From: Gonatopus flavifemur | Taxonomy: Eukaryota > Arthropoda > Insecta > Hymenoptera > Dryinidae | Direction: 5' to 3' | Assembly: GCA_018340375.1 (NCBI GenBank) | Contig: JAFFJZ010000009.1 | Coordinates: forward strand, 15,020,501-15,084,500 | Length of the DNA stretch: 64,000 nucleotides | Part shown: one piece after another, positions 47,299 through 58,871 of the stretch | How the letters are laid out: every line of letters begins with the position of its first letter | Numbering within the stretch: the stretch's first letter is position 1 | The notes under the pieces: generated by a model | What the model was told of the DNA's origin: nothing | Databases searched by the model: none | The model's input: only the letters and a program-made list of their open reading frames with translations | Program-made: the position numbers and the translations under genes

Positions 47299-48492
47299 CT
47301 AATGTACATCACACTTTCTACAGAATCTTTGAGTCTTCCGATTGCAAGATCTGTTCATCGATATCAAAAAACCACATTTCTTTTGTACTCCTACTCCGAT
47401 GCTATGACTTTCTAATTCTTTAGGTTCTGTATGTTTCGGACGTTCCGGATCACATCTCATGCGCATACTGTCTTCTAAATAATATTCGCACACTCCTTTG
47501 ATAACATCTTTCATTTCTCTGTGACTATCTTTGTGGAGAAGATTATAAAGGACAGTTGCATTCGTTAATGATGATTGAATGAGCCTCAGAAACAAGCACC
47601 ATGTCCATTTCTTACTACGAATAGAAGGTGTTGCTCCATTGCAATACTGATCATGGACATCCACTCCACCCATATTTTGATTATAATCGGAAAACATGTT
47701 AGGAAATTCGATCGTACGCTGAGTTTTGTTCACCCATTCCCGCATAGGAACTTTGGGTTCAACGGCACAGTTAGTAGATAGGATTGAAACTGGTTTCACA
47801 TCCATTACTGTGACGTAATTCAATTTAAAATTGGTATCATAAACGCTCGTATGAGTTCCTCTCCCTTTTTTTTCGACAATTCAATTGGAACGTTTACTCT
47901 GTTTTGTCTGACTGTACCTGTAGCCTTCAGACCAAGTCGTTTCAAATGAACCAGTAAATCTGGGGATGTGAGAAAATTATTCATGTATACATTATACATG
48001 AATAATTCATCAGTCGGCACAGTACGCAGCAAATTTCTCAACATTCCCATAACTACTCTTGAACCCAATGCTACTGCATTCAAGATGGTCGCATTGTCAC
48101 TCTCGGAATTGAACTTACCGGTGTAAATGTCCAAATCGAAAATATTGCCTCCAACAGAACAAAAACCCCACAATTTAAAACCAAACCTAATTGGTTTATT
48201 CCGGATGCATTGTTTGATGCCAGAATGACTGAAGTACTTCACCATCATCTCGTCGATTGATAAGTTTGAACTAAACCACCTGAAACATTGAATATTGTCC
48301 TGGAATGAATTACATACAGATGCCTTATTTTCCAATACTTATCGTTATCACGTTGATCATCATTCCGGTAAAACCTGATTTTTCTTTTGATCGTGAGGAA
48401 TCTATTTTGCGACAGGGTCTGCTGCACAATTGGACATCCTTGAATCGATTTACTTGACCAATAATCCCTTGCGGATTCTCGTGAATTGATTA
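47299..48492 (-). pseudogene. piggyBac transposase, frameshifted, catalytic Asp lost
   Basis: Three minus-strand frames (48245-48492, 47820-48335, 47299-47823) are colinear with the piggyBac DDD transposase. Landmarks are RDYWSSK, SIDEMMVKYFSHSG with the first catalytic D, KPIRFGFKLW, VYMNNFLTS and MGGVDVHDQ with the third D. In VYMNNFLTS the position of the second catalytic D (DNF) is N (codon 47980-47982). The N-terminus before RDYWS is missing and the frame runs into the neighbouring element at 48493. The C-terminal Cys-rich tail survives in part (CNRKTQRFCRKC). It cannot be the source of the two piggyBac-type MITEs in its present state, and I see no TTAA ends for it. Confidence 0.88.
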
Positions 48493-48770
48493 CACAGGTC
48501 AACATTTGATCTACGCTGAAACACCAGAACAGAGGTGGGTACCTATGAGTTTTGGAGGTCACAGATCACGATTCCTGGATCCATATGACCCCATCACATC
48601 AGGATCAAGGTCAAATCAAGGTCAAACATCTCAAATCAGAGGATTTGATTCTTTTGATCCTGGATTCCGAACCAGCGTGAAATTTTACATCCAAATACAC
48701 TTTTACATTCAAATTGAAGTCAAATCTGCAGGTCATATGGAGGTAATATGCAGGTGAAACCCTTTTTTTG
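48493..48770. repeat. Left terminal/subterminal repeat of CAC-ended element (one copy)
   Basis: Inverted copy of one ~275-bp unit from 53160-53939. It contains the direct repeat AAGGTCAAATCAAGGTCAAA near 48607, a candidate transposase-binding motif (inference). Confidence 0.8.
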
Positions 48771-48897
48771 AAGCTCTTGTTCGATTTCAGCGGTTATTAC
48801 GTGTGATTGCGCCCAGGGCACTTCCCCGTGGTGACGGTGGGCAACGGAGTTGTCCCGCGTTTCGGCTGAGTCCCTGGGTTACGGTTTCCATGCCGTT

Positions 48898-49065
48898 ATG
48901 GCAACCACACGGGATAATGTTACGGGACAGGGTTTCGGAGACCCAGAACCAGCGGCTGGTCAGGGTGGGGAAGCGGGCTCGCAGGCGTCGTCATCATGCG
49001 AACGCAGCTCTGCATTGGTGGGAAACTTGGCCTTCGTAGGGTTGAATGCGACAAGTCAATCCTAG
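48898..49065 (+). CDS. Short GC-rich ORF (55 codons), unassigned
   Basis: The ORF MATTRDNVTGQG... ends at a TAG seven bases before the ATG of the transposase-like gene. It is Gly/Ser/Ala-rich and recognisably GC-rich compared with both flanks (the GC-rich patch spans about 48810-49040). It could be a 5' exon or leader ORF of the transposon gene, or a captured host fragment. I recognise no family and do not insist that it is translated. Confidence 0.3.
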   Translation: MATTRDNVTGQGFGDPEPAAGQGGEAGSQASSSCERSSALVGNLAFVGLNATSQS

Positions 49066-49798
49066 TCTTGCATGAACAGGGTGAACAATTCCTGTGTCGT
49101 GATTGGGGAGTATATTCCCCAATCGAAGAAATTTGTGTTTTCGGATTTAATGAGAAAAAAATATAACGAGTGCTTCGATATCGATAGCTACACATTCGAC
49201 AAGATTTGGACGCCTCAATCTATATGTTCTAGATGTCGCAGTGCCCTCAATGAATCTGATGAACGAATATTTTCGAGGCCAATGATATGGAGAAAACCAA
49301 CAGATCATACTTCTGTTTGTTAATTTCGTTTGACCAACGTAAAAGGCTTCAATTTTGTCAATGGACACGCAATTTCCTATGCGTGTGTGACATCTGTCAC
49401 TCTCCCTGTGTATATCAGCGCCAAAATCAATGGGAACGACAGTAGAGATGTAGATGATGGAGCCAACATTGATGAAATTCCCGCAGATAATATCACTATC
49501 GATGCAGAGACGCCAGATCAAAGTTTGAATACTTCAGAAAATGGAAAAAGTGATAGTTTTAGTGAAAAGGAATCAAACATTGAGGATAATAAATTGAATC
49601 GAGAAAAGATGCACCAAGATGAACTCAGTGACTTGTGCCGAGACTTAGGACTCTCAGAAGATAAATCTGAACTATTAGCATCCAGACTGGAAGAGAAACA
49701 ATTTTTGACTCCAGGAACGCATGTAACACACTATCGTTTAAGAGAACAGCCCTCTAGAAAGTTTCTCTCGAAGTTGCCAAATTTAGTTCATTGCAATA

Positions 49799-50691
49799 TA
49801 GCGTGAAACGTGTGGCAGGGAAATTAGCGAGTTGACAATTAGAAAAGCTACCTGACTCCCATGCTCAGGGTCTCCATTATGAATTTAATTTTCCACCTGA
49901 GGTTCTCAATTAATGAATAAGTAAATCGGATCGATCTTACCGGTAGCCGGAGGGTGAGGAGAGGGTAGTCGGGGTTCTCAAATTAATCAGTCCAATCAGT
50001 TTATATCGTGGACATATAATTTCGATGCACGAATTTACTTTGAGACAGATGTACATACAGGTCCATTTAGGAAATAAAACGAAAGATAGGGGCACAACCC
50101 ACTTCCCAGACACACTAGCTCATATGAAAAGAAAACCTTCGGCTCACCGCTATCACAGACAATTCACTGTCGTACACGTGTTGGAATCACGTTAATCAAT
50201 CGATTTTCTAAGCTTCGTCGCTTCGATACGCCGGCCAGAATACGAGTGACGAGATAGCGTGGCGCTGTTGCCTGCGTCCCTGTTCCCGTGACGTCATAAG
50301 TCCCGTTACGCTATCGGCCTAATCATCGATCCACTGATCGATGCTACCCTCGAGCGCTGGGGAAGAAATTGAATAAGGCATCGGCGGGCCCTCTGAACTC
50401 GCCACTCTCGCACGCATCCATCCATTCGGAAGAACTTATATCTAATTATATTTTATACGCTCTGAACAACAATTATATCGTAAGTTTGAAATCATTTAGC
50501 GAGGAAGAAAAACAAATTACATCCGCTCATATTCAAGAACACGATCTCAAGGATTTGTCTATCTATAATTAGTGCACTTCGTTTCTCTTCTTACTTGAAT
50601 TCGAAACAATTCCTCCAACACCGAAATAAACTGGACAACATTCAAATAACTTTCAATGGGTATTCAAACCCTGTTCAGTATAACCTATAAC

Positions 50692-50725
<34 letters not shown>

Positions 50726-51516
50726 CCATACGTATACATACACACACATAATATATGTGTATATATTCTTTACAACATGATTTGATTCAAAAAATGCATA
50801 CAAAATCAATGCAAACAGTTATTCAAATGAACGCTTCCCCGTATCAGAAGAGTATTGTTTGGTTTATAAATATGCGTGTAAAATGTGTGAATTTCCCATT
50901 ATTTCGTTGGATAGTACGTTTCGATTGTTCTGGATCAAAGACTTGAATTCTTTCTTTTTCCGCGATAATTCATAAATACCGATCTCAGGGCCTCAATCAT
51001 CGTAGTTTCGTAAAAACAAAACAAACTATTGACGTTTGATCTAACAATATATAAATTACAAATATAGTTCGTGTGTTTGGTTTAGATGTTGTTGTTCTTG
51101 TCGTTCTCAGCAGATGACAAGTTATTTTCCCCTTGGTATTCACTCGAGTATTGCAGGAAAGTTCGTCCTGGTGGCCTGTGAACGAACTGGCGTAACCCAC
51201 GTTGATCTCGCCGTTGATTATGAGAGTTGTAGCATCGGCGCCGAATTTTTTCCGTTTTCGGAATCATCCCGTAGACCGGTCCGAAACCTCCTTGCCTTCC
51301 GCGAGGACGTCCCTTACTAGGAGACCCATCGTCAGGGATAGAATCCGGGGTGATGCTTTCCGTGCCCTCGATTACCTCAGAAATAATCCGCTATTAGTGT
51401 CTTACATTCTTATTCTAGGGTCTGTCCGGGACTCGCAATGGCTCGTTTCCTGGCCGGTAGGCTCCCGTTCGGAGCTTCAAACACTGAACTTTGGAACGTG
51501 TTTCCACCACGTTACA
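49799..51516 (-). mobile_element. 1.72-kb insertion, probable solo LTR
   Basis: GCAATA occurs at 49793-49798 and again at 51517-51522, flanking the insertion. Excising it joins the codons for VHCN to NIEGLV and restores the frame. On the minus strand it begins TGTAACGTGGTGG and ends near CACACGTTTCA, so it has TG...CA-like ends, plus five extra bases (CGCTA) before the target repeat. It carries no coding domain. It is not the LTR of the 31-46 kb element. Strand is set by the TGTAACG end and is tentative. Confidence 0.7.
50697..50757. repeat. TA/CA microsatellite inside the insertion
   Basis: Runs of ATATAT followed by ACACACAC within the probable solo LTR. Confidence 0.9.
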
Positions 51517-52520
51517 GCAATAATATCGAAGGTTTGGTCAAAGAATACAGCATAGAGTCTACAGCTAGGGATTGGCGTCTGTTCATAGATTTTCCAAAAA
51601 GAAGCTCAAAATCTATCTTGCTTCACAACGGAAATGTCTACGCTCCTTCACTAGTTGCTCATTCTGTCTATCTAAATGAAAAGTACCATAACTTGGAATT
51701 ATTATCGCAAAAACTAAAGTATGAGATTCATAACTGGCAAGTTTGTGGAGACTTGAAGATATTCACAATTTCGCTTGGGCAACAATCGGGATTCACATCA
51801 TATCCATGCTTCATCTGTGAATGGAATAGTCAGGCTAGAGATGAACATTATGTTCGAAAAAATTGGCCGTCAAGAGAAAAATTGATTCCTGGTGGAAAAA
51901 ATATCAAAAGTCTGAGTCTGATATCAAGAGGAGAAGTTCTTTTACCACCGTTACATATTAAATTAGGGCTAGCGAAGCAATTTGTCGAAGTAATGAGAAA
52001 AAATGAAAGTGCTGCTTTTATGTACATTTTTCAAGTATTACCTCATCTTTCTGAAGCGGAAATAAAAGAGGGCGTATTCACAGGACCCGACGTAAGGACA
52101 CTCTAAAAAAATGAGGAAGTCGAGAAGCGAATGAATGATGAAGAAAAAGCAGCATGGTGCAGTTTTAGGGAGGTTACAGAAAAATTTTTAGGGAACAATA
52201 AAGACCCCGAGTATAAAAATATTGTGGCGAAAATGGTGAATGATTACAAAGAAGTAGGATGTTTGACGAATCTCAAGCTTCACTTTCTTGATTCTCATCT
52301 TGACTTCTTTCCACAAAATCTTGGAGCATTTAGTGGAGAACACGGTAAAAGAATGCATCAAGACTTAAGTGAGTTTGAGAGAAGATTTCAAGGTATTTGG
52401 GGGGAGAATATGTTGGCAGACTATTGCTGGTGTTCGAAAAGAGACACAACCGTGTCACATGAAAGGAAGGGAGTTGAGAGATCATTTTCAGGAAGTAAAC
52501 GTGAGCATTTCAAGTGGTGA

Positions 52521-53159
52521 CACCACATTGTACTTTAAAAGAATTGAATAAATTTTTCTTGGCTTGGAATACTCTTTATAGATTTGGAAATGAAAGGCCA
52601 TGATCTACAAATCGAGATCTGAAGTGGAAAGACAATTTTTGAAACGTGGAAATAGAGGCGTGCACAAGTGCGTTGACGTTCTAGCATAGTGACTTTCGAA
52701 AACCAAATCTCTGGCTTATCACCTGCCTATTTCAACCTGTCAGAAGGAAGTGAATATCGATCACATAGATGTAGAAAAGATGCAATTTGGGCTCAGTAAA
52801 GGAAATAAGAGGTGATTCCTAGCGAGTTATCTAGATTCACAGCGAACCGTTATGGAAACTCTAAACGTTTATCTGAGAACTGTATCTTGAAAATCGGTGA
52901 GAGCGTCAGCTCTGCCAACTTTCAATCAATTGCCTCGGTTTTTTTTAATTGTATTCGTGATATGATCATCCAATGAAATACATACGGGGGTGACGAAATA
53001 TTAATATTCACGTTTCTCTTAAGTCACGAATTTTGGGGTGAAAATCCTACGTTTTTCTTCAAATCGATGCCATTCCGTAAAAAAGCATGTTTCTCAAAAG
53101 CGATACGTATTTCACTACATTTTTGGTAACAAAAACGAATTATTTTTAGTGCATTGTTT
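52521..53159. other. 3' non-coding part of the CAC-ended element
   Basis: AT-rich, with no gene. GAATAAATT at 52546-52554 could act as a polyadenylation signal for the transposase gene. Confidence 0.5.
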
Positions 53160-53939
53160 TGGTTCAATCTTGGACTGGGTTATTTCTCCCATCAAACGAC
53201 GATTTATCAAGATCCAAAATTTCCCGGCTGTTCAGGATCCGGGATAAAAAAAAATGATATCCTTTGATGTGAAGATGTTTGTCCTGAATTTGACCTTGAT
53301 TCTGACGTGATGGGGGCATATAGTCCCCGAAATTGTGATCTGCGACCGCGAAAACATAGAAGTCAACCAATCCAAGACCCTGCTTAGCCAATATCAGAGA
53401 AGACATTCAAAAAAAGGATTTTCCTCACATATGACCTTCATATGACTTGCAGATATAACTTTAATTTGAATGTAAAAATGTATTTGGATGTAACATTCCC
53501 CGCTGGTTCGGGATCCGGGGTGAAAAAAATTATATCTTCCGATTTGAGATGTTTGATCTTGATTTGACCTTGATCCTGACGTGATGGGGTCATAAAGACC
53601 TAGGAATCTCACTCTGCGACCCCAAAAACGTAAAAGTCAACTAATCCAAGAGCCTGTTTAGCCTAATATCAGAGAAAAGATTCAAAAAATGGATCTTACC
53701 TACATATGACCTTAATATGACCTGCAAATACCACTTTCATCCGGATGTAAAAGTGTATTCGGATGTAAAATTTCCCGCTGGTTCGGAATCCGGGGCCAAA
53801 AAAATTATATCTTCCGATTTGAGATGTTTGACCTTGATTTGACCTTGATTCTGGAGTCATTGGGTCATATGGACCCAGGAATCGTGATCTCCGACCCCTC
53901 TGTTCTGGTGTTCCAGCGTGGATCGAATGTTGACCTGTG
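53160..53939. repeat. Right terminal region: three tandem ~275-bp subterminal repeats
   Basis: The word GATCCGGGR (or GAATCCGGGG) falls at about 53235, 53511 and 53786, giving periods of 276 and 275 bp. Each unit is the inverted copy of 48493-48770, so the right end has three copies and the left end one. Only the outermost unit reaches the terminal CACAGGTC. Confidence 0.85.
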
Positions 53940-53992
53940 ATATTAACGAGTAATGGCAACCAATTCTGGAAAATCCAATACCTTGTAGCTGA

Positions 53993-56187
53993 TTGGGCCA
54001 GAACAAACCTCTATCAAAGGTTCGGAGCTACCTTCCAACAAGCAAATGCTTAGTGTATTCTTCTACCATCATCAAACCCTCAAAACAAACGATCCGCGAG
54101 AGTTCCTATATAGTTATACGAGAAGCTACAGAACTTTGTCAAAGAGCTCGAATCCCAATCAGACACGAACAGGATTGTATCAGAAAGATGGAACGATTAC
54201 ATGAGAAATGGAAGAATTCGCAAAAACATCGCAACAGAAGAACACCTAAACAGCAAAGCGAACAGAGTGAATTCGTAGATGAACTCAATAATCTTTTCGA
54301 TATTGCTCATGCGAATGCGCTCACAATGATCAAGAATGCAAAAGATAAAGATTTTCTGATTGCCCAAAGAGGATGGGGTGGTCGTGGGTGCTTCAGTCGA
54401 ATTTCTAGAGTCCTGGTAGGGAAAGAATTGGAGATGCAAAGAATAAAAAAGAGAGCAGAGGCGTATAAGCGGAAGTGTGAAAAGGAACAAGCAAATTTCA
54501 TAGAAAGAGTGATACTGGATTCTAGCACTGATCATGAATCTACTAATGAGCAAGTTCCGTCAATTTCTGTGCCATCGACATCAAAGATCTCAACAAGAGA
54601 AACGAGAAGAGCGCGTACGGATATCATCACGTCATCGGTTACATCGGCTTTGGATATAGCTAAGTTAAGTGACAGGGAGGCAACATTCGTTCTATCAGCG
54701 ACAGCGCAATCTCTTGGAAATGACGTGAAAAATTGGAATATTAATCGGTCATCGATTAGGATGCAAAGGGCAATCATGTGTCAGAAAGTGGCCTTGAAAC
54801 TCAAAGAAGAATTTAATACTCCTGCTTCTCTTGTTGTTCATTGGGACAGTAAGCTACTTCCGGATCTCACAGGGAACGAGGAAGTTGATCGCCTTCCACT
54901 GATAGTATCAGGACTGGGTGTTGATCAACTTTTAGGTGTTCCAAAGGTACAATCAAGCACCGGTAAGTCACAGACAACAGCTGTTGCAGATTTAATCCAG
55001 GCGTGGAATGTTTTTGATCAGGTCAAAGCAATGTGTTTTGACACCACTTCCCCTAATACAGGTCATATAAATGGAGCCCTTGGAACAGAAACTGAACAAG
55101 AATCTATTGCACCTTGCGTGCCGTCACCATATCTTGGAAATGGTCTTAGGTGGTAAATTTAAAGGAGCCACAGGCATGGTTTCATCTGGCCCTGGCGTCC
55201 CAATGTTCAAGCGTTTCAAACAGTTTTAGATAAGAGTGAATAAATCTTCTTATAGATAGTAAACAGCAGTGAAGCTGCAGCTTCTATGATTGAGGATAAC
55301 AGGGATACTAGGGATAGAATCATTGAATTCTGCACCAACCTACTTCAAGAAACCGATACATCTTTCAGAGACGATTATAGAGAATTCTTGGAATTAGTGG
55401 TCATTTTTTGGGTGGTACGCCACCGCGGGGTGTGCACTTTTCCATCCCTGGAGCTATTCATCATGCAAGATGGATGTCTAAGGCGTTGTATTCACTCAAA
55501 ATATGGATGTTTCGCAATCAATTCACTCTCACAGCGAATGAAGAGAAGGGGCTACGTGAAATGTGTATATTTCTTGCGCTTGTGGACACCGAAGCTTGGT
55601 TTACAGCTCCATTCCCTATTTCTGCACCTTATAACGATTCAAGGCTCTTACAAAAGTTCAGCAATTATAGCAGTATAAATTCTTCAAGCTCTATTCCTAC
55701 TTACAACAAATTCGAAGAACATCTGTGGTATTCGAGTGAAGAACTTATTAGTTTGGCATTTTTTGATCAGACAGTCCCAATCAATTCAAAACGAGAGATG
55801 ATAAAAAACCTTCATAGAAGGGAAGGACTGGATGAGCCTCTGAAGAGAATCCAACAGAGAAGCAAACAATCAATCACCATGAAACTAGAAGATTTCGTAA
55901 CTAAGAACTCAGTAGTTTCATTTAATTGTCTGAATCTTCCGAAAACATTTTTTGAATACGACCCAGAAGCATGGCCTCAAAGAGAAAATTATAGGGGAGC
56001 TAAGGGAGTCGTGAGAAATTTGATACTTGTAAAGACAATGCTGAAAGAGCTGTGGCACTGATACAAGAGTATAACGATATTATCACAAAAAATGAAGACC
56101 AGAAACAATATCTACTTCAAGTTGTCGAAGAACATCGCAAACTCTATCCAAACTGTAAAAAGACAACGTTGGTGTATCCTTTATAGA
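53993..56187 (+). pseudogene. Uncharacterised multicopy transposon-type gene, at least three frameshifts
   Basis: Three or four colinear pieces read as one protein: 53993-55156, a short piece to 55210 in another frame (LHLACRHHILEMVLGG, SSGPGVPMFKRF), 55286-55410, 55408-56061 and a last piece to about 56187 (LLQVVEEHRKLYPNC). Notable motifs are LFDIAHANALTMI, VVHWDSKLLPDLTG, LGVPKVQSSTGK, AMCFDTTSPNTGHINGA (candidate catalytic D), ACRHH, KGLREMCIFLALV, WFTAPFP and HLWYSSEELISLAFFD. From memory, proteins with these motifs recur unannotated in insects and cnidarians, which argues for a transposon gene. The FDTT...NTG and CRHH words recall the D and C-x-H regions of hAT transposases, but I cannot assign a superfamily. 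The first in-frame ATG is about 65 codons in, so the 5' end is probably lost. Confidence 0.65.
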
Positions 56188-57379
56188 TTTTTTTTATAGT
56201 CTAAAACTTCCTGTGTATTTCTGAGCTATTACTAATTTTTATCACATAACTAATTTAATTAATTATAATAGCTGAGATTCGTGGAGAATGTTCATTTCAT
56301 GCTTTCATTTTGAGATTTAACCTCGTTGGGGCACCTCTAAATATCAATTTCAATGCACCAAAATTTTTGTGCATTATTTTTTTGGTTATCGTCGCCGATT
56401 TGGAGGGTCAGAACATGTAAAACGTATGTTCCAAAAATCGCCTCTTGAATGAGGACCACCCTATTGTTTATCTGAAGATGTTGATGAATTCAATCTGCTA
56501 ATTTCGATATAATAGTTTTCGCATCATAATCTATATTGTGCCAATGAGAACATCGGTTACAAATATCGAATTGACATCGGTAAACGACGGTCGGCGACGG
56601 TTGGTGATCGGTAACGGATCCGAATTATTTGGCGTTATCATTTCGCAGTCCGACCAAAGTCGGCCACCAACGGTTGCATACTGGCAGTCTGTATCGAACC
56701 ATTCATCTGAACCATTCATGGTCTGAGCCATTCATAAATCTCTATGTGAGGAGATTTTATGTATTATTTGATGCTGTAGTGAAGCGAGGAAGTCCGCAAT
56801 CTCACCCTGCCTTCCTCCAATCAAGAGAGGCCAAACAATAGTATACATTATTTCGTTTACAATAAATAATAACAAGTGCCCACTCTTCAAATTGGGAAAA
56901 GTGAGATTCTCACTCGAATGGAAAGATGAGTTCCCTTGTGGCAGCCCGAATAGTGAATTCTCACTAGAAGTGAACTCGAGACTCTTGAACAAAATTCAAG
57001 AATAGTGAATATCATTCAATTTCACGATCTTCGAAGACAATTTTCTGTATAAAATCAAGTGTAGGCATGTAATAGCTGAAAATAACACGTCTGAGAGGAT
57101 AAAATTGATTGCATCCAGAACATATAGCAATTTTCCTTCACTCAAGACGAAGACAAGACCAGACAAGAAATATTTTGTTGTGTTAACAACACTTCTGTTG
57201 TTTTAACAAAAGTTTTTTGTTGAAATGTGATCAACAAAATTCTCTGGTTAAAATGACCAAAATTTTGTTCAGTCTACAAAAATTTGGTTAGCGTAACAAA
57301 ATGTTTTCATAATAGTAACAAAACTATGTGATCGATTACATTTTCTGAAAATTTTTTTCAGTGTATACCGTCCGATGCA
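56188..57379. other. Non-coding; AACAAAA-rich stretch 57170-57320
   Basis: No gene is visible. Between 57170 and 57320 words such as GTTAACAACA, TTAACAAAAG and GTAACAAAATG recur irregularly. A sequence with TTTTTTTCAGTGTATACC at 57350-57367 may be a MITE end. Confidence 0.45.
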
Positions 57380-58629
57380 TTATGCCATTATCATGGAAGC
57401 AAATAATGTCTCACTGTCAGTGTACTCATTTTCAGACAAAAAATTAATAGAATTATGCAAACATTCTTCAGATGAGCCTTTATGTTGTAATTGTTGTCGA
57501 CTCTCTGTGATATACTTCACGTCTGATAGTTGGTTTCTATCTACGCCCGAATTCAATTCCTTTCTATCGTTTTGCTGCATTCACAGCCATAGATTTTTCA
57601 GGAGTCTGCATGCTCGAACTTCTTTACTTTTTCCTTCTTGAAAGGTTCCTTCTGATAAAATAAGGGGCAAGTACTTCAGGTCAAGATACAGGACACCCAA
57701 CAACGCATCATTGTTCAATAATTGTTGCTCCCTTGAATTCATGGTTGTGAAAAGAGCTTGAGCAAAAGACGTCGTGAGTTTCCCAATTTGCAGCTTACAT
57801 CTGAGCCAGGCTCCATAAAAATCACCTAGCAGCAGTTGTTGATCTTGAAGCATCAACGTTGTGATCCTCGCAGGTTCGAAAGTTTCCATGCACTCATAAA
57901 TGCGTTCCCAAGTGCTTGATGACAAATACAGATCTTTGTGTGCAGAACTTTAATCCACGCATACTTTTTTTGCATCTAATAATCTCCGTAGAATATTCGT
58001 TGTGGAGTTCCAACGTGTTGGCATATAGTTTCTTGACACCGTATGTATTGATTATTTGAGACATGCTCCCGGTCCGAAGCACTTTCATAACTTTTCAGGC
58101 CTGTAATAGTTTAGAATTGTTTGTAACAAAATACCGATAAGGTTTCCAAGCAGCACTCGAAGTTCCATGACATAGAAGAGACCAGGGCTATCTGTCTACG
58201 GAGGCTACGTGTTACAGTATCAATATCTCAGAAATATATATATGCATATCTGGGGCTACCGTTCTGAAGAGATATTATTGGATATCTATACTCTAAGAGC
58301 ACTCGGAGGTTTTTAAAACGTTCTAAGAACGTCCGCACGTGTTGAAAACATCCTTATAACGTTTCGAAAACGTCCAGGGAACATAATGCTGTCTGGGTAC
58401 CTGACTCATTCACCAGCTTTCGCTGTTCCGCACTGATTCCGCGGTTAGATGTTATTTTCACTGATTACAATTAGTCATATTTCACTGTGAAAATCGATTA
58501 ATGTTCACTGATTCACAGTGTATATGAACTGATTGGCAGTGGTACACTCATCACTGAACTCCAGTGGAATTCCACTGATACAGTAGTTCAAATTTTTTGA
58601 TAGTCTTAGATATTTTAATTTCTTTCACA

Positions 58630-58871
58630 AGGAAAAAAAGCAATACTTGCAGCAATTACTCACGTAGTTGATTTTCGACCAGGAACGGAAAGTAGTTCCA
58701 GCAACTACTTAGTAGTTGAAACAAATACCACGCCAGTTGGTGTGACTACGACATTATTTATCTCGACTAACGTGGTAGTCGCCTTAAGTACTAAGTAGTT
58801 GCCATAACTGCTTTACTTAGATGGTCAAAAATCGGCTACGTGAGTAGCTGCTGCAAGTATTTCTTTTTCTG
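58630..58871. repeat. MITE of the CAACTACTT family, in presumed hAT intron 2
   Basis: Inverted ends share AATACTTGCAGCA and ACTCACGTAG, followed by GATTTTYGACCA. The middle has several AGTAGTTG words. The copy at 27821-27902 is a shorter relative. Confidence 0.7.

Larger units (their letters stand above)
49072..52520 (+). pseudogene. Unclassified (CMC-like?) transposase gene, two stops, split by insertion
   Basis: Without the insertion at 49799-51516, one frame runs from ATG 49072 to 52520 with two internal stops (TAA at 49321-49323, TAA at 52104-52106). The N-terminal part has a Cys pair (CSRCRSALNES) and PMIWRKPTDH. The middle has a helical LSDLCRDLGLSEDKSELLASRL segment. The C-terminal part has WRLFIDFPKRSSKSILLHNG, VCGDLKI with a candidate catalytic D, YPCFICEW with a Cys pair, LLPPLHIKLGLAKQFVE, LDSHLDFFPQNLGAFSGEHG and MLADYCW. 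I know this as a widespread multicopy uncharacterised animal protein, from memory and not from a search. Similarity of the D...PCFxCxW pattern to CACTA transposases is my inference. Zinc binding and DDE chemistry are guesses. Confidence 0.7.
48493..53939 (+). mobile_element. CAC-ended DNA transposon (CMC-like candidate), 5.45 kb
   Basis: Inverted ends start CACAGGTCAACATTTGATC (left) and CACAGGTCAACATTCGATC (right, reverse complement), continue with ACACCAGAACAGAGG and extend over ~275 bp. Starting with CAC is typical of the CACTA/Mirage/Chapaev (CMC) group and of Transib. The flanks are TTA at left and ATA at right, so a short duplication is possible but unclear. Inside lies one gene of an unclassified transposase-like family (49072-52520) and a 1.7-kb younger insertion. 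The left end abuts the piggyBac pseudogene. Confidence 0.7.

Noticed and set aside
48493..53939. Interpreting the CAC-ended element as Transib
   Set aside because: CAC ends would fit, but no 5-bp target duplication is visible and the protein lacks recognisable Transib/RAG1 motifs. I prefer CMC-like, with reservations.
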